A DNA stretch of 64,000 bases. Source: Rhodoblastus sp963727035. GTDB lineage: Bacteria > Pseudomonadota > Alphaproteobacteria > Rhizobiales > Beijerinckiaceae. The notes beneath the pieces are model-generated. The model saw only the letters and a program-made list of their open reading frames with translations, had not been told where the DNA came from and searched no databases. This document shows positions 27,493 to 36,985 of the stretch, in pieces (the stretch's first letter is position 1; each line of letters starts with the position of its first letter). The translations under genes were made by a program, and so were the position numbers. The stretch lies in the NCBI GenBank assembly GCA_963727035.1, contig CAVSEY010000018.1, forward strand, positions 124,001-188,000. Reading direction: 5' to 3'.

Positions 27493-28121
27493 ATGAGCTA
27501 TGACTATATCCGCGAGGGCGACGAAATTTACCGGCGCTCCTTCGCCATCATCCGCGCCGAGGCGGAGCTTGGACGCTTTGTCCGGGATCGAGGAGCGCGT
27601 CGCGGTGCGGGTCATCCACGCCTGCGGCATGCCGGACGTGGCGGCCGATATGGTTTTCGCGCCGGGCGCCGCCGAAGCGGGCGCGGCGGCGCTGGCCGCC
27701 GGCGCGCCGATCTTCTGCGACGCGCAAATGGTCGCCCATGGCGTCACGCGCGCGCGGCTGCCGGCCAACAACGAGGTGATCTGCACTTTGTCGGACCCTT
27801 CCGTTCCCGCGCTCGCCAAGGCGCGCGGCATGACGCGCTCGGCGGTCGCGGTCGATCTATGGCGCGAGCGGTTGGGCGGCGCGGTGGTGGCGATCGGCAA
27901 TGCGCCGACCACCTTGTTCCGGCTGCTCGAAATCCTCGCCGAGGGCGCAGCCCTCCCGGCCTGCATTGTCGGCATGCCGGTCGGCTTCGTCGGCGCCGCC
28001 GAATTCGAAAGAGGCGCTGATCGCTTTTCCAGGCAGCCCGCATATTGTGGTGCGGGGACGGCGCGGCGGCAGCGCGATGGCGGCGGCGGCGGTCAATGCG
28101 CTTGCCAGCGCGAAGGAGTGA
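27493..28121 (+). CDS. cobH: Precorrin-8X methylmutase CobH, two frame breaks
   Basis: About 209 residues, the normal size. CobH moves a methyl group from C-11 to C-12 to give hydrogenobyrinic acid. It starts at ATG 27493 (MSYDYIREGDEIYRRSFA), and the catalytic-site region VIHACGMPDVAAD with the conserved His is in the second frame, followed by DAQMVAHGVTRARLP and VGMPVGFVGAAE. The end IVVRGRRGGSAMAAAAVNAL is in a third frame. Breaks are at about 27575 and 28005 (GAATTCGAAAGA). Ten bases separate it from cobN and five from cobI, so it belongs to the same operon. Confidence 0.85.
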
Positions 28122-28125
28122 AATC

Positions 28126-28851
28126 TTGGCCGGTCGACTTTATGGCGTCGGCTTGGGGCCGGGCGACCCCGAACTTCTCACCGTCAAGGCCGTGCGGCTG
28201 ATCGGCGCCTGCCCAGTGGTGGCTTATTTCACCAAGTCTGGGCGGCGCGGCAATGCCCGCACCATCGCCGACCGCTGGATTCCCAAGACCTGCGAGGAAT
28301 TGCCGCTCGGCTATCCGCTGACGACGGAAATCCCGTTCGACCATCCGGACTATATCGCCGCGCTGTCGCAATTCTACGCGGAGGCGACCGCAAAACTCGC
28401 CGAACGCCTGCGTCGGGGCCTCGACGTCGCCCTGCTTGCCGAGGGCGACCCGCTCTTCTACGGTTCGTTCATGCATCTCTTCGTGCGGCTGAAGGACGAA
28501 TTCGCCACCGAAATCGTGCCCGGCGTCACCGGCATGGCGGGCTGCGCGGCGGCGGCGCGCGCGCCGATGGCCTGGGGCGACGACGTGATGACGGTTCTGC
28601 CGGGCACTTTGACCTATGAGGCGCTGGTCCAGCGGCTCGAAGGCAGCGACGCGGCGGTGGTGATGAAGCTCGGCAAGAATTTCGCCAAGGTGCGCCGCGC
28701 CCTGGCGGCGACGCGCCGGCTTGAGCGCGCGATCTATGTCGAACGCGGCGCGATGCCCGAGGAAAAGGTGCTGCCCCTCGCGCAGAAGACCGATGACGAG
28801 GCGCCCTATTTCTCGATCGTCCTGGTTCCCGGCCAAGGACGACGACCATGA
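28126..28851 (+). CDS. cobI: Precorrin-2 C20-methyltransferase CobI
   Basis: A 241-residue SAM-dependent tetrapyrrole methylase that methylates C-20 of precorrin-2. The N-terminal motif YGVGLGPGDPELLTVKA and the second motif LLAEGDPLFYGS are textbook for the family; EIVPGVTGMAG is the third. The start is TTG 28126, preceded by AAGGAG at 28113-28118, which overlaps the end of cobH and decides the start. The stop overlaps the cobJ start in an ATGA. No frame break. Confidence 0.95.
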   Translation: MAGRLYGVGLGPGDPELLTVKAVRLIGACPVVAYFTKSGRRGNARTIADRWIPKTCEELPLGYPLTTEIPFDHPDYIAALSQFYAEATAKLAERLRRGLDVALLAEGDPLFYGSFMHLFVRLKDEFATEIVPGVTGMAGCAAAARAPMAWGDDVMTVLPGTLTYEALVQRLEGSDAAVVMKLGKNFAKVRRALAATRRLERAIYVERGAMPEEKVLPLAQKTDDEAPYFSIVLVPGQGRRP

Positions 28852-29627
28852 GTACGGCGTCCGTGAGCGCAGGAAAACTCTATGTGATCGGGCTCGGGCC
28901 GGGGCCGGCGTCCTGGCTGACGCCGGAAGCGAGCGAGGCGCTGGCTGCCGTCACCGATCTCGTCGGCTATTTCAGCTATGTCGAGCGCGTCGCGCCGCGC
29001 GAAGGCCTGACGATTCACGGCAGCGACAATCGCGTCGAGATCGACCGGGCGCGCCATGCGCTGGAGCTGACGGCGGCAGGCCGCATCGTCGGCGTGGTTT
29101 CCGGCGGCGACCCCGGCGTGTTCGCCATGGCGGCGGCGGTGCTTGAGGCGCTGGAAAGCGGCCCGGAAAGCTGGCGCGGCCTCGACATCGAAATCCTGCC
29201 GGGCGTCAGCGCCATGCAGGCGGCGGCCGCCCGGATCGGCGCGCCGCTTGGCGGCGATTTCTGCGCCATCTCGCTCTCCGACAATCTGAAGCCCTGGTCG
29301 ATCGTCACGCGCCGGCTCGAAGCGGCCTGCGCCGGCGATTTCGTCGTCGCGCTCTATAATCCCGCATCGCGCGCGCGGCCGAAACAGATCCACGACGCTT
29401 TCGCGCTGCTGCGGCGGCTGCGTCCGCTCGCGACGCCGGTCGCCTTCGCCCGCGCGGTCGGCCGGCCCGACGAGCGCATCGTCCTGACCACGCTGGGCGA
29501 AGCCGATCCGGGCCTGGCCGACATGAGCACGCTCGTCATCATCGGCGCGACGACGACGCACTCGATCGCGCGGCCCGGCCAGCGCCCCTTCCTGCTCACC
29601 CCGCGCAGCTACGGAGCGGGCCGATGA
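28848..29627 (+). CDS. cobJ: Precorrin-3B C17-methyltransferase CobJ
   Basis: A 259-residue tetrapyrrole methylase that drives ring contraction with C-17 methylation of precorrin-3B. Motifs: VIGLGPGPASWLTPEA, VSGGDPGVFAMAAA, EILPGVSAMQAAAARIGAPL and ALYNPASRARP. Start ATG 28848 overlaps cobI by four bases. Its last 19 bases overlap the 3' end of cobK on the other strand. Needs precorrin-3B made by CobG or CobZ; only the CobZ-like tcuAB pair is present in this window. Confidence 0.95.
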   Translation: MSTASVSAGKLYVIGLGPGPASWLTPEASEALAAVTDLVGYFSYVERVAPREGLTIHGSDNRVEIDRARHALELTAAGRIVGVVSGGDPGVFAMAAAVLEALESGPESWRGLDIEILPGVSAMQAAAARIGAPLGGDFCAISLSDNLKPWSIVTRRLEAACAGDFVVALYNPASRARPKQIHDAFALLRRLRPLATPVAFARAVGRPDERIVLTTLGEADPGLADMSTLVIIGATTTHSIARPGQRPFLLTPRSYGAGR

Positions 29628-30357
29628 GCCTCGATCCATCCGAGAACGCCTTCAAGCGTATCGAACGTGTCGCGCGCCGGCGCCGGTGGGCGGCGGATCA
29701 TCACGACCGGCAGCCGCAAGTTCGCGCGCCGCGTCGATCTTGGCCCGCGTCGCCTCGCCGCCGGCGTTCTTGCTCACCACGATGTCGATGTTTTTCACCC
29801 GCATCAGCGCGATTTCGTCATTGAGCGCGAAAGGCCCCCGCGCCAGAACGAGATCCAGCGAAGCGGGCAAGACCTCGGTAGAAGGCGCGTCGATGGCGCG
29901 CAGGACGAAATGATGCGGCGAAGGGCCGGCGAAGGCGCCCGCCTGCTGACGCCCGATGGCGAGGAAGACCCGCCTGGGCTCGTCGCCAAGCGCGCGCGCG
30001 GCGGCAGGCGCGTCCTCGACCTCGATCCATTGATCGCCCTCGCCGGCGGTCCACGCCGCGCGGGTAAAAGCGCAGAGCGGCGTTTGCGTCGCGGCGCAGG
30101 CCTGCGCCGCATGGCGTTTCATCTGCGCGGCGAAGGGGTGGGTGGCGTCGATCACCGCGTCGATGCGCTGCGGCCTTCAAATATTCGATCAGTCCTTCGA
30201 CGCCGCCGAAGCCGCCGGTTCGCGTCGGCAGCGGCAAAGCGGCGGGCTTGGCGGTGCGCCCGGCGAGCGACAAAGTCGCGGCGAGGTCGGCGCGGAGACG
30301 GAGCGCGCGGGCGAGAACGCCCGCTTCGCTGGACCCGCCGAGCACAAGAAGTTTCAT
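29609..30357 (-). CDS. cobK: Precorrin-6A reductase CobK, two frame breaks
   Basis: About 249 residues. CobK reduces precorrin-6A to 6B with NADPH. It starts at ATG 30357 (MKLLVLGGSSEAG), continues as AVIDATHPFAAQMKRHA in the next frame, and ends LPVVMIRRPPAPARDTF in a third, with a TAG at 29609. Breaks lie at about 30165-30175 and 29708-29716, each restored by shifting one base. It is the only gene of the cobH-cobB run on the minus strand, a frequent arrangement in which cobK is nested between cobJ and cobL. Its start is only 28 bases from the cobL start, so the two share a divergent promoter region. Confidence 0.85.
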
Positions 30358-30384
30358 GCGGCGCCTTTCGCGAGGCTTCGGCCG

Positions 30385-31594
30385 ATGAGCGCGTCCCCTT
30401 GGCTTGACCATCGTCGGGCTTGGCGAGGACGGGCTCGACGGCCTGTCCATAAGCGCGAAGGAGCGGATCGCGCAAGCGCGTCTGGTGGTCGGCGGCGCGC
30501 GGCACCTGCGATTGATTGGCGCGACAAGTGGCGAGCGGCGGCCCTGGCCTTCGCCTTTGCAACAGGCCTTTCCCGAAATTCTCAGCTTGCGCGGCGAGCC
30601 GGTCGTGGTGCTTGCGACCGGCGATCCGTTCTTTTACGGCGTCGGCTCGCTGCTCGCCCAGATCGTGCCGCCGTCCGAAATTCTGTGCCTGCCGCAGGCT
30701 TCCGCTTTCAGCCTCGCCGCGAGCCGGCTGGGTTGGGCCTTGCAGGATTGCGCTTGCGTGACCCTGCACGGCCGCGCGCTGGAAAAGATCGTCCCGCATC
30801 TGCACCCCGGCGCCTGCGTTCTGGCTCTGTCCTGGGATGGCGAGACGCCCAAAAAACTTGCCGCCTTGCTCGCCGCGCGCGGGCTTGGCGCGTCCCGGCT
30901 CACCGTCTGCGAGGCGATGGGCGGCCCCCGCGAAAGGCTGCGCGCGGCTTCGGCGGAAAATTTCGACCTCGACGGCGTCGATCCGCTCAACACAGTCGCG
31001 CTCGAGGTTTGCGGCGAAGGGTCGCGCATTCCGCCGCGCGCCGCCGGCCTGCCCGACGACTGGTTCGAGCATGACGGACAGATCACCAAGCGCGAAATGC
31101 GCGCGGTGACGCTGGCCCAGCTCGCGCCGCGACCGCGCGAGCTTTTGTGGGATGTCGGGGCCGGGGCGGGATCGATCGCCATCGAATGGCTGCTCGCCGA
31201 TCTTTCGACCCGCGCGATCGCCGTCGAACGGAATGCCGAGCGCTGCGCCCGCATAAGCCGCAACGCGGCGGCGCTCGGCGTTCCGCAACTGAGCGTGGTC
31301 GAGGGCGAGGCGCCGGCGGCGCTTTCCGGGTTGGAGCGGCCCGACGCCATTTTCATCGGCGGCGGCCTGACCGCGCCGGGTCTGCTCGATCTCTGCTGGT
31401 CGGCGCTGCCGTCGCGCGGACGGCTGGTGGTCAATGCGGTGACGCTCGAAAGCCAGGCCGATCTTTTCGCCGCGCAGCGACGCCTCGGCGGCGAGCTGCT
31501 GCAAAGTCAATTCGCCCATGCCGCGCCGGTCGGCCGCTTTCTCGGCTTCCGCCCGGCCATGCCGAGCGTGCAATGGAGCGTGGTCAAGCCATGA
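30385..31594 (+). CDS. cobL: Precorrin-6Y C5,15-methyltransferase (decarboxylating) CobL
   Basis: About 402 residues, a fusion of two methyltransferase domains. The N-terminal tetrapyrrole methylase (C-5) has TIVGLGEDGLDGL and VLATGDPFFYGVG; the C-terminal Rossmann methylase (C-15 and decarboxylation) has LLWDVGAGAGSIAIEW near residue 255. The usual N-terminus MSASPWLTIVG is present if one base is removed at about 30402-30405: ATG 30385 reads MSASPW, and the main frame opens at TTG 30404 as TIVGLG. I therefore place the start at 30385 with a one-base break. The stop overlaps cobE. Confidence 0.9.
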
Positions 31595-31977
31595 CGCGCG
31601 CGGCTTTGGGCATAGGCTTCAGTTCGAGGGCGGACGCCGAGGCGATCGCTTGCGCCGTGCGGCAGGCGCTCGATCGCACCGGCGGCGGTGGCGCGACCCT
31701 GCACGCGAGCGAGCGCAAGCGCGGTAGCGACAGCCTGCGGCGGGCCGCCGAAAGCCTCGGGCTGGCGCTTCATTTCCATGCCGAGGCGGCGTTGCGCGCG
31801 CGGGCCTCCGATGTCGTCTCGCGCTCGGCCCGCGTTCAGGCCGTGGCCGGAGTCGGCAGTCTCGCCGAGGCCGCGGCTCTCGTCGGCGCGGGCGCGGGAT
31901 CGCGTCTTGTGCTACCCAAATTCAGCCAGGACGGCGTCTCCTGCGCCGTCGCCATCGGCCCGGAGGATCGCGCATGA
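31591..31977 (+). CDS. cobE: CobE/CbiG-C domain protein
   Basis: A 128-residue protein matching the CobE/CbiG C-terminal fold (GIGFSSRADAEAI at the start, SVKFSQ-like LPKFSQDGVSCAVAIG at the end). CobE is needed for efficient hydrogenobyrinic acid synthesis in the aerobic pathway and is proposed to hold an intermediate; its exact reaction is unproven. Start ATG 31591 overlaps the cobL stop, and its stop overlaps the cobM start (ATGA), giving tight coupling between the three genes. Confidence 0.85.
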   Translation: MTRAALGIGFSSRADAEAIACAVRQALDRTGGGGATLHASERKRGSDSLRRAAESLGLALHFHAEAALRARASDVVSRSARVQAVAGVGSLAEAAALVGAGAGSRLVLPKFSQDGVSCAVAIGPEDRA

Positions 31978-32744
31978 CCATTCATTTCATCGGCGCCGGG
32001 CCGGGCGCGCCGGACCTCATCACCTTGCGCGGCCGCGACCTGATCGCGCGTTCGCCGGTCTGCCTCTACGCCGGCTCCCTGGCGCCGAAGGAATTGCTGC
32101 AATATTGCCCGCCCGGCGCGCGAATCATCGACACTGCGCCGATGAGCCTCGACGAGATCGAGGCCGAATTCCTGCGCGCCCACGCGGCGGGCGAGGACGT
32201 CGCACGGCTGCATTCGGGGGACCTGTCGATCTGGAGCGCCCTCGCCGAGCAGACGCGGCGCCTCGACCGGCTCGGCATCGCTTACGACGTGACGCCGGGG
32301 GTGCCGGCTTTCGCGGCGAGCGCCGCGGCGCTGCGGCGCGAGCTCACCGTGCCGGAGGTCGCGCAATCGGTGGTCCTGACCCGCACGAGCGGGCGCGCCT
32401 CCGCCATGCCGGAAAGCGAAAGTCTCGCCGCTTTCGCGCGCACCGGGGCGACTTTGGCGATTCATCTGTCGATCCACGCGCTCGACCGGGTGGTCGCGGA
32501 GCTGACGCCCATCCTGGGCGGCGATTGCCCGGTCGCCATCGTGTTTCGCGCCTCCTGGCCGGAGGAACAGATCGTGAGGGGCGTGCTGGCCAATATAGAG
32601 GCGCTTTTCGCCGAAGCGCCGGTCGAGCGCAGCGCGCTGGTCCTGGTCGGCCGGGCGCTGGCGGCGCAGGATTTCCGCGAGAGCGCGCTCTACGACAACG
32701 ACTATCTGCGCCGTTACCGGCCCCAGCGCGGCGGGGCCTCATGA
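31974..32744 (+). CDS. cobM: Precorrin-4 C11-methyltransferase CobM
   Basis: A 256-residue tetrapyrrole methylase that methylates C-11 of precorrin-4. Motifs: HFIGAGPGAPDLITLRG, LHSGDLSIWSALAEQ, DVTPGVPAFAASAAAL and VVLTRTSGRASAMP. These match CobM/CbiF. Overlaps cobE upstream and cobB downstream by four bases each. No frame break. CobM comes after CobJ in the pathway, consistent with its operon. Confidence 0.95.
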   Translation: MTIHFIGAGPGAPDLITLRGRDLIARSPVCLYAGSLAPKELLQYCPPGARIIDTAPMSLDEIEAEFLRAHAAGEDVARLHSGDLSIWSALAEQTRRLDRLGIAYDVTPGVPAFAASAAALRRELTVPEVAQSVVLTRTSGRASAMPESESLAAFARTGATLAIHLSIHALDRVVAELTPILGGDCPVAIVFRASWPEEQIVRGVLANIEALFAEAPVERSALVLVGRALAAQDFRESALYDNDYLRRYRPQRGGAS

Positions 32745-34066
32745 GCGCGCGCGGCTTTCTCCTCGCGGCGCCGCGCTCGGGCAGCGGCAAGACCATTGTG
32801 GCGCTCGGGCTCATGCGGGCTTTTCGCGATCGCGGCCTTGGCGTCGCCGCGGTCAAATCCGGGCCGGACTATATCGACAGCGCCTTTCACGCGGCGGCGA
32901 CCGGACGTTCGAGCCTGAACCTCGACAGCTGGGCGATGGACGGGCCGCTGATCGCCGGGCTCGCCGCCACGACCGCCGAAGGCGCCGAACTGCTGATCGC
33001 CGAAGCCTCGATGGGGCTGTTCGACGGCGCGCCGGGTCAAAACGGCCGCACCGGCTCCTCGGCCGATCTCGCCAGCGCTCTCGGCTTGCCGGTCGTGCTG
33101 ATCCTCGATGTTTCGGGTCAGGCGCAGACGGCGGCGGCGGTCGCCAAGGGCTGCGCCGAATACGATCCGCGCCTCAAGGTCGCAGGCGTCATCCTCAACA
33201 AGGTGGCCAGCGAACGCCACGCCCGCTTGACCAGGACCGCGCTCGAAACGGTTGGATTGCCGATATTCGGCGCGCTGCCGCGCGAAACCACGATCGCTTT
33301 GCCCGAGCGCCATCTCGGCCTCGTGCAGGCCGTCGACACCGACGATCTCGACGCCAAGATCGCCAGGCTCGCTGCTTTCGTCGCCGCTCACGTCGATCTC
33401 GACGCCTTGCGTCAGGTGGCCGCGCCGCTCGCCGCCGGCCCGATGGGCGCCGGCGCGCTGAAGCCGCCTGGACAGCGCATCGCCATCGCCCGCGACGCCG
33501 CCTTCTCCTTCATCTATCCGCATCTGCTGCTGGGCTGGCGGCGCGCCGGGGCGGAAATAGCCTTCTTCTCGCCCTTGCAGGACGAGGCGCCGCCGCGCGA
33601 CGCCGACATATGCTGGCTGCCCGGCGGCTATCCGGAACTGCATGCCGGCCGTCTGTCGAGCGCTGGGACTTTTCTCGGCGGATTGAGAAGTTTCGCGCAG
33701 ACAAAACCGGTTCACGGCGAGTGCGGCGGCTATATGGCGCTCGGCGCCGCGCTGACCGACGCCGAGGGGGTTCGTCACCCGATGGCCGGCCTGCTCTCCG
33801 GCTCCACCAGCTTTTTTAAACGGCGGATGACGCTGGGCTATCGCCACGCCACACTGGCGGCGGACTGCCCGCTGGGGCCGCGCGGACAGCTGTTGCTGGG
33901 GCACGAATTCCACTATGCGACGGTCGAGGACCAGGGCGACGACCCACCTTTCGCGCTGGCGCGCGACGCCTATGGCGGCGAGGCCTCGCCCGTGGGCTCG
34001 CGTCGCGGTCTCGTCACCGGCTCGTTCTTTCACGTGATCGCGGAAGACCCGCGAATGGCGTCCTAG
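32741..34066 (+). CDS. cobB: Cobyrinic (hydrogenobyrinic) acid a,c-diamide synthase CobB
   Basis: A 441-residue glutamine amidotransferase that amidates the a and c carboxylates. N-terminal P-loop APRSGSGKT near residue 10; MGLFDG and GVILNKV in the ATPase core; C-terminal triad with Cys in VHGECGGYMALG and His in GHEFHYAT. In the aerobic pathway it acts on hydrogenobyrinic acid before cobalt insertion by CobNST. Overlaps cobM by four bases; bluB follows two bases after the stop. Confidence 0.95.
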   Translation: MSARGFLLAAPRSGSGKTIVALGLMRAFRDRGLGVAAVKSGPDYIDSAFHAAATGRSSLNLDSWAMDGPLIAGLAATTAEGAELLIAEASMGLFDGAPGQNGRTGSSADLASALGLPVVLILDVSGQAQTAAAVAKGCAEYDPRLKVAGVILNKVASERHARLTRTALETVGLPIFGALPRETTIALPERHLGLVQAVDTDDLDAKIARLAAFVAAHVDLDALRQVAAPLAAGPMGAGALKPPGQRIAIARDAAFSFIYPHLLLGWRRAGAEIAFFSPLQDEAPPRDADICWLPGGYPELHAGRLSSAGTFLGGLRSFAQTKPVHGECGGYMALGAALTDAEGVRHPMAGLLSGSTSFFKRRMTLGYRHATLAADCPLGPRGQLLLGHEFHYATVEDQGDDPPFALARDAYGGEASPVGSRRGLVTGSFFHVIAEDPRMAS

Positions 34067-34068
34067 CC

Positions 34069-34692
34069 ATGCAGTTTCCCCCCTCCACCGCCGAAACCCT
34101 CGCCGAACTCATGCGCTGGCGCCGCGATGTCCGGCATTTCCGCACCGATCCAGTGCCGCCCTCGACTTTGGAGCGGTTGCGACAGGCGATGGAGCTTGCG
34201 CCCTCGGTCGGCAATTCCCGGCCCTGGCGGGTGCTGATGGCGGAAAGCCCCGACCTGCGCGCCGCCGTGAAAGACGAATTCACGCGCTGCAACGCTATCG
34301 CCGCCGAGCTTTATGAGGGCGAACAGGCCGCGGCCTACGCCCGGCTCAAGCTCGCCGGTCTGGACAAGGCGCCGGTGCAGCTCGCCGTCTTCACCGATCT
34401 CGCCCCCGAAGCCGGCCATGGCGTAGGGCGTCAGACCATGCCTGAAACGCTGGAACAATCCACCGCCATGGCGATCCATGCGCTCTGGCTGGCGGCGCGG
34501 GCGGAAAATCTGGGCCTGGGCCTCGTGTCCATCCTGGAGCCCGCAATCGTCGCCAATCTGTTCGGCGCCCCGCCGAACTGGCGCTTTTCGGCCTATATCT
34601 GCCTCGGATGGCCTGAATTCACCGACGACACGCCCCTGCTCCACCGCGTGGACTGGCAGCGCAACACCGCCCTCCCCTGGCGACGGGTTTAG
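34069..34692 (+). CDS. bluB: 5,6-dimethylbenzimidazole synthase BluB
   Basis: A 207-residue nitroreductase-fold enzyme that cannibalises FMNH2 with oxygen to make 5,6-dimethylbenzimidazole, the lower ligand of B12. The N-terminal RWRRDVRHFRTDPVP, AMELAPSVGNSRPWR and GLGLVSILEP are clear BluB signatures. Its presence means the cell makes its own lower ligand aerobically, in line with the oxygen-dependent corrin route here. Last gene of the cobN-to-bluB run; the converging Ni/Co permease gene ends 90 bases later. Confidence 0.95.
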   Translation: MQFPPSTAETLAELMRWRRDVRHFRTDPVPPSTLERLRQAMELAPSVGNSRPWRVLMAESPDLRAAVKDEFTRCNAIAAELYEGEQAAAYARLKLAGLDKAPVQLAVFTDLAPEAGHGVGRQTMPETLEQSTAMAIHALWLAARAENLGLGLVSILEPAIVANLFGAPPNWRFSAYICLGWPEFTDDTPLLHRVDWQRNTALPWRRV

Positions 34693-34781
34693 GCGCCGGC
34701 GGCAGTCGGACAGGACGCAGGCTTTTGAGACTTCGGCTGACATAAAAAGGTCGCCCGGTGACGGCCTTTGAAGGGATGTCA

Positions 34782-35849
34782 TCATTCCGCGACATTGACT
34801 TCGAGCTTGTCGTAACCCTTGAACTTGTAAAACGCGACCGAAGCAACCCAGCTCAGCAGGAACAGGCCGATAATCGCGAAGCCGAGAACGCCGAAATTGT
34901 CGTTGAGCGAGCCGATGCTCCCCCAGAAGCCGCCGTGGCCGGTGAGGCCGAGTTCGTTTCCGATCAGATTGAGCGTCTCCAGGCCGCCGACCACCAGAGC
35001 GACGAGGACGGACACCGCCGTGATCGTCATATTGTAATAAAGCTTCCGGATCGGCTTCATGAACGCCCAGCCATAGGCCCCCAACATCAATATGCCGTCC
35101 GTCGTGTCGAACAGCGTCATGCCCGCCGCGAACAGCGCCGGAAACACCAGGACAACGGCCAGAGACGAACCATTCGAGGCCTGCGCGGCGGAAAGGCCGA
35201 ACAAAGCCACTTCAGTGGCGGTGTCAAAGCCGAGGCCGAACAAAAAGCCGATCGGCAGCATATGCCAGCTCTTCGTGACGAGCTTGAACAGCGGACGGAA
35301 GAAGCGCGCGAGAAAGCCTCGGCTGTTGAGCAACATGTCGAAATCGTCTTCGACGAATTTCTCGCCCCGCCGCACGGCGTTGAACGAGCGGTGGATGGAG
35401 ATCAGCACGATGATGTTGAAAACGGCGATCGCCAACAGAAACAGCGCTGAAACCAGGGTTCCCGCGACATCCCCGAAAGCCTTCAGCGATGCGAATTTTC
35501 CTTGAACCTCCGACGCCGCGAAAGCGACCGCGATCGACAGAATGACCACGACGGCCGCATGACCCAGGGAAAAGTACAGGCCAACGCCGATTGGCCTTTG
35601 GCCTTGCTGCATCAGCTTGCGCGTCACATTATCGATCGCCGCTATATGATCGGCGTCCACCGCATGCCGCAAACCGAATGTATAGGCGAGCAGCGCGGTC
35701 CCCATCAGCACCGGCTTGTCGTGCAGCGCCGCCAGCGCCCACATCCAGACAAGCAAATTCGCGCCGATCAGCGCGCCATAAAGGCCGACGAGCCGGCCGC
35801 GAAGATCAGAATTGGCGATGGACGCCAGTTTGGCGATCAAGTTCGGCAT
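34782..35849 (-). CDS. Nickel/cobalt permease (NiCoT family)
   Basis: A 355-residue inner-membrane permease of the HoxN/NixA/NicT family with about eight hydrophobic segments. The family signature RHAVDADHIAAIDN is in segment II, and the second signature LGFDTATEV (GLGFDTATEVALFGL) is intact. Family members import Ni(II), Co(II) or both; a cobalamin riboswitch directly upstream strongly favours cobalt. Start ATG 35849. The length and signature motifs are normal. Supplies the metal for CobNST. Confidence 0.93.
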   Translation of the reverse strand: MPNLIAKLASIANSDLRGRLVGLYGALIGANLLVWMWALAALHDKPVLMGTALLAYTFGLRHAVDADHIAAIDNVTRKLMQQGQRPIGVGLYFSLGHAAVVVILSIAVAFAASEVQGKFASLKAFGDVAGTLVSALFLLAIAVFNIIVLISIHRSFNAVRRGEKFVEDDFDMLLNSRGFLARFFRPLFKLVTKSWHMLPIGFLFGLGFDTATEVALFGLSAAQASNGSSLAVVLVFPALFAAGMTLFDTTDGILMLGAYGWAFMKPIRKLYYNMTITAVSVLVALVVGGLETLNLIGNELGLTGHGGFWGSIGSLNDNFGVLGFAIIGLFLLSWVASVAFYKFKGYDKLEVNVAE

Positions 35850-35944
35850 GGCGCCCTCGCATGCACTTGAAAGAAACAGCGCGGTCGCGGGTCGTGCCGG
35901 AAAATCGATGAATCGCCGGCGCGGCTGGTCCGAGATCGGCTGCG

Positions 35945-36130
35945 CGAAAGGTGGCAGGTCTCCTGGCTCGCGGGTCAAGGATGAAAGCCGATCTTCCCAG
36001 TTTCCCAGTGATCATTGCTGGCTTCATCTCACCGCTTACAGTTGCGGGGGCAGCCCTGGCTTGGCCGCGCGAGCGCGGCGCACCATGTTCCCTTTTCATC
36101 CCGTTCGGAAATTCCTAGGCGGGAACCACG
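35945..36130 (-). promoter_or_regulatory. Cobalamin riboswitch upstream of the Ni/Co permease
   Basis: Read on the minus strand it has all conserved parts of the RF00174 class in order: GGGAACATGGTG, CCCCGCAACTGTAAGCGG, CACTGGGAA-CTGGGAAG and the B12 box AGCCAGGAGACCTGCC (plus-strand 35953-35968). The permease start lies about 104 nt further on, room for an expression platform. B12 binding should repress cobalt uptake. Only the minus-strand gene is controlled; cobF on the other side is not in its transcript. Confidence 0.93.
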
Positions 36131-36206
36131 GAAAAAGGCTATCGACTCCGCCACGGCCTGTAAAGGCGTTTCGAGCAATGCCGCGTGGCGGCGGAGGGCA
36201 TGGAAT

Positions 36207-36968
36207 ATGCGCAAGGTCCTGGTCATAGGAATCGGCGCCGGCGACCCGGATTTCCTGACCGTGCAGGCGGTCGACGCCCTGAACCGGGTCGATGTGTTCT
36301 TCATCCCCGACAAGGGGGCGGAAAAGGCGGCCCTGCGCCAGTTGCGCAGGGACATTTGCGACCGCTTCATCCGCGAAAAGACGTTTCGGATGGTCGAAAT
36401 GCCGATCCCGCCGCGCGGCGCGGCCGGCGCGGATTATCGCGCCACGGTAAACCATTGGCACGAGGAAATCTCCCGGCTGTTCGAGCGCTTCATCCTGGAA
36501 GAGCTGGGCGACGGCCAGTGCGGCGGCTTTCTGGTCTGGGGCGACCCGGCCCTTTACGACAGCACCCTGCGCATTCTCGACCATCTCAAGCGCAAGGGCT
36601 GCGCGTTCGACTATGACATCATTCCCGGAATCAGCGCCGTGCAGGCCCTGGCGGCGCGGCATCGCATCGCGCTCAACACGATCGGGCGGCCGGTGCTGAT
36701 CACCACCGGGCGCAAGCTCAGCGAGGATTTTTGCGGCGATGTCGACAGCGTGGTCGTCATGCTGGACGGCGAACAGGCTTTCAAACGCCTCCATGCGGAA
36801 GACGTCGATATCTACTGGGGCGCCTATCTCGGCACGCAGGATGAAATTCTGGTGGCGGGAAAGCTGTCGGAGGTCCGCGAAGACATCGAAAGGCTCAGGC
36901 GCGAGGGCCGCGAGAAACACGGCTGGATCATGGACACCTATCTCCTGCGAAAAACCGGGGAAGACTGA
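36207..36968 (+). CDS. cobF: Precorrin-6A synthase (deacetylating) CobF
   Basis: A 253-residue tetrapyrrole methylase that methylates C-1 and removes the acetyl group; found only in the aerobic pathway. Motifs: VLVIGIGAGDPDFLTVQA, GFLVWGDPALYDST, DIIPGISAVQALAARH. The C-terminal EKHGWIMDTYLLRK is complete. ATG 36207 was chosen because similarity starts there; the preceding GGAATAT gives a modest ribosome site. It stands alone, divergent from the permease and convergent with cobC. Confidence 0.95.
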   Translation: MRKVLVIGIGAGDPDFLTVQAVDALNRVDVFFIPDKGAEKAALRQLRRDICDRFIREKTFRMVEMPIPPRGAAGADYRATVNHWHEEISRLFERFILEELGDGQCGGFLVWGDPALYDSTLRILDHLKRKGCAFDYDIIPGISAVQALAARHRIALNTIGRPVLITTGRKLSEDFCGDVDSVVVMLDGEQAFKRLHAEDVDIYWGAYLGTQDEILVAGKLSEVREDIERLRREGREKHGWIMDTYLLRKTGED

Positions 36969-36985
36969 CACGCGCTCTATTGCGC

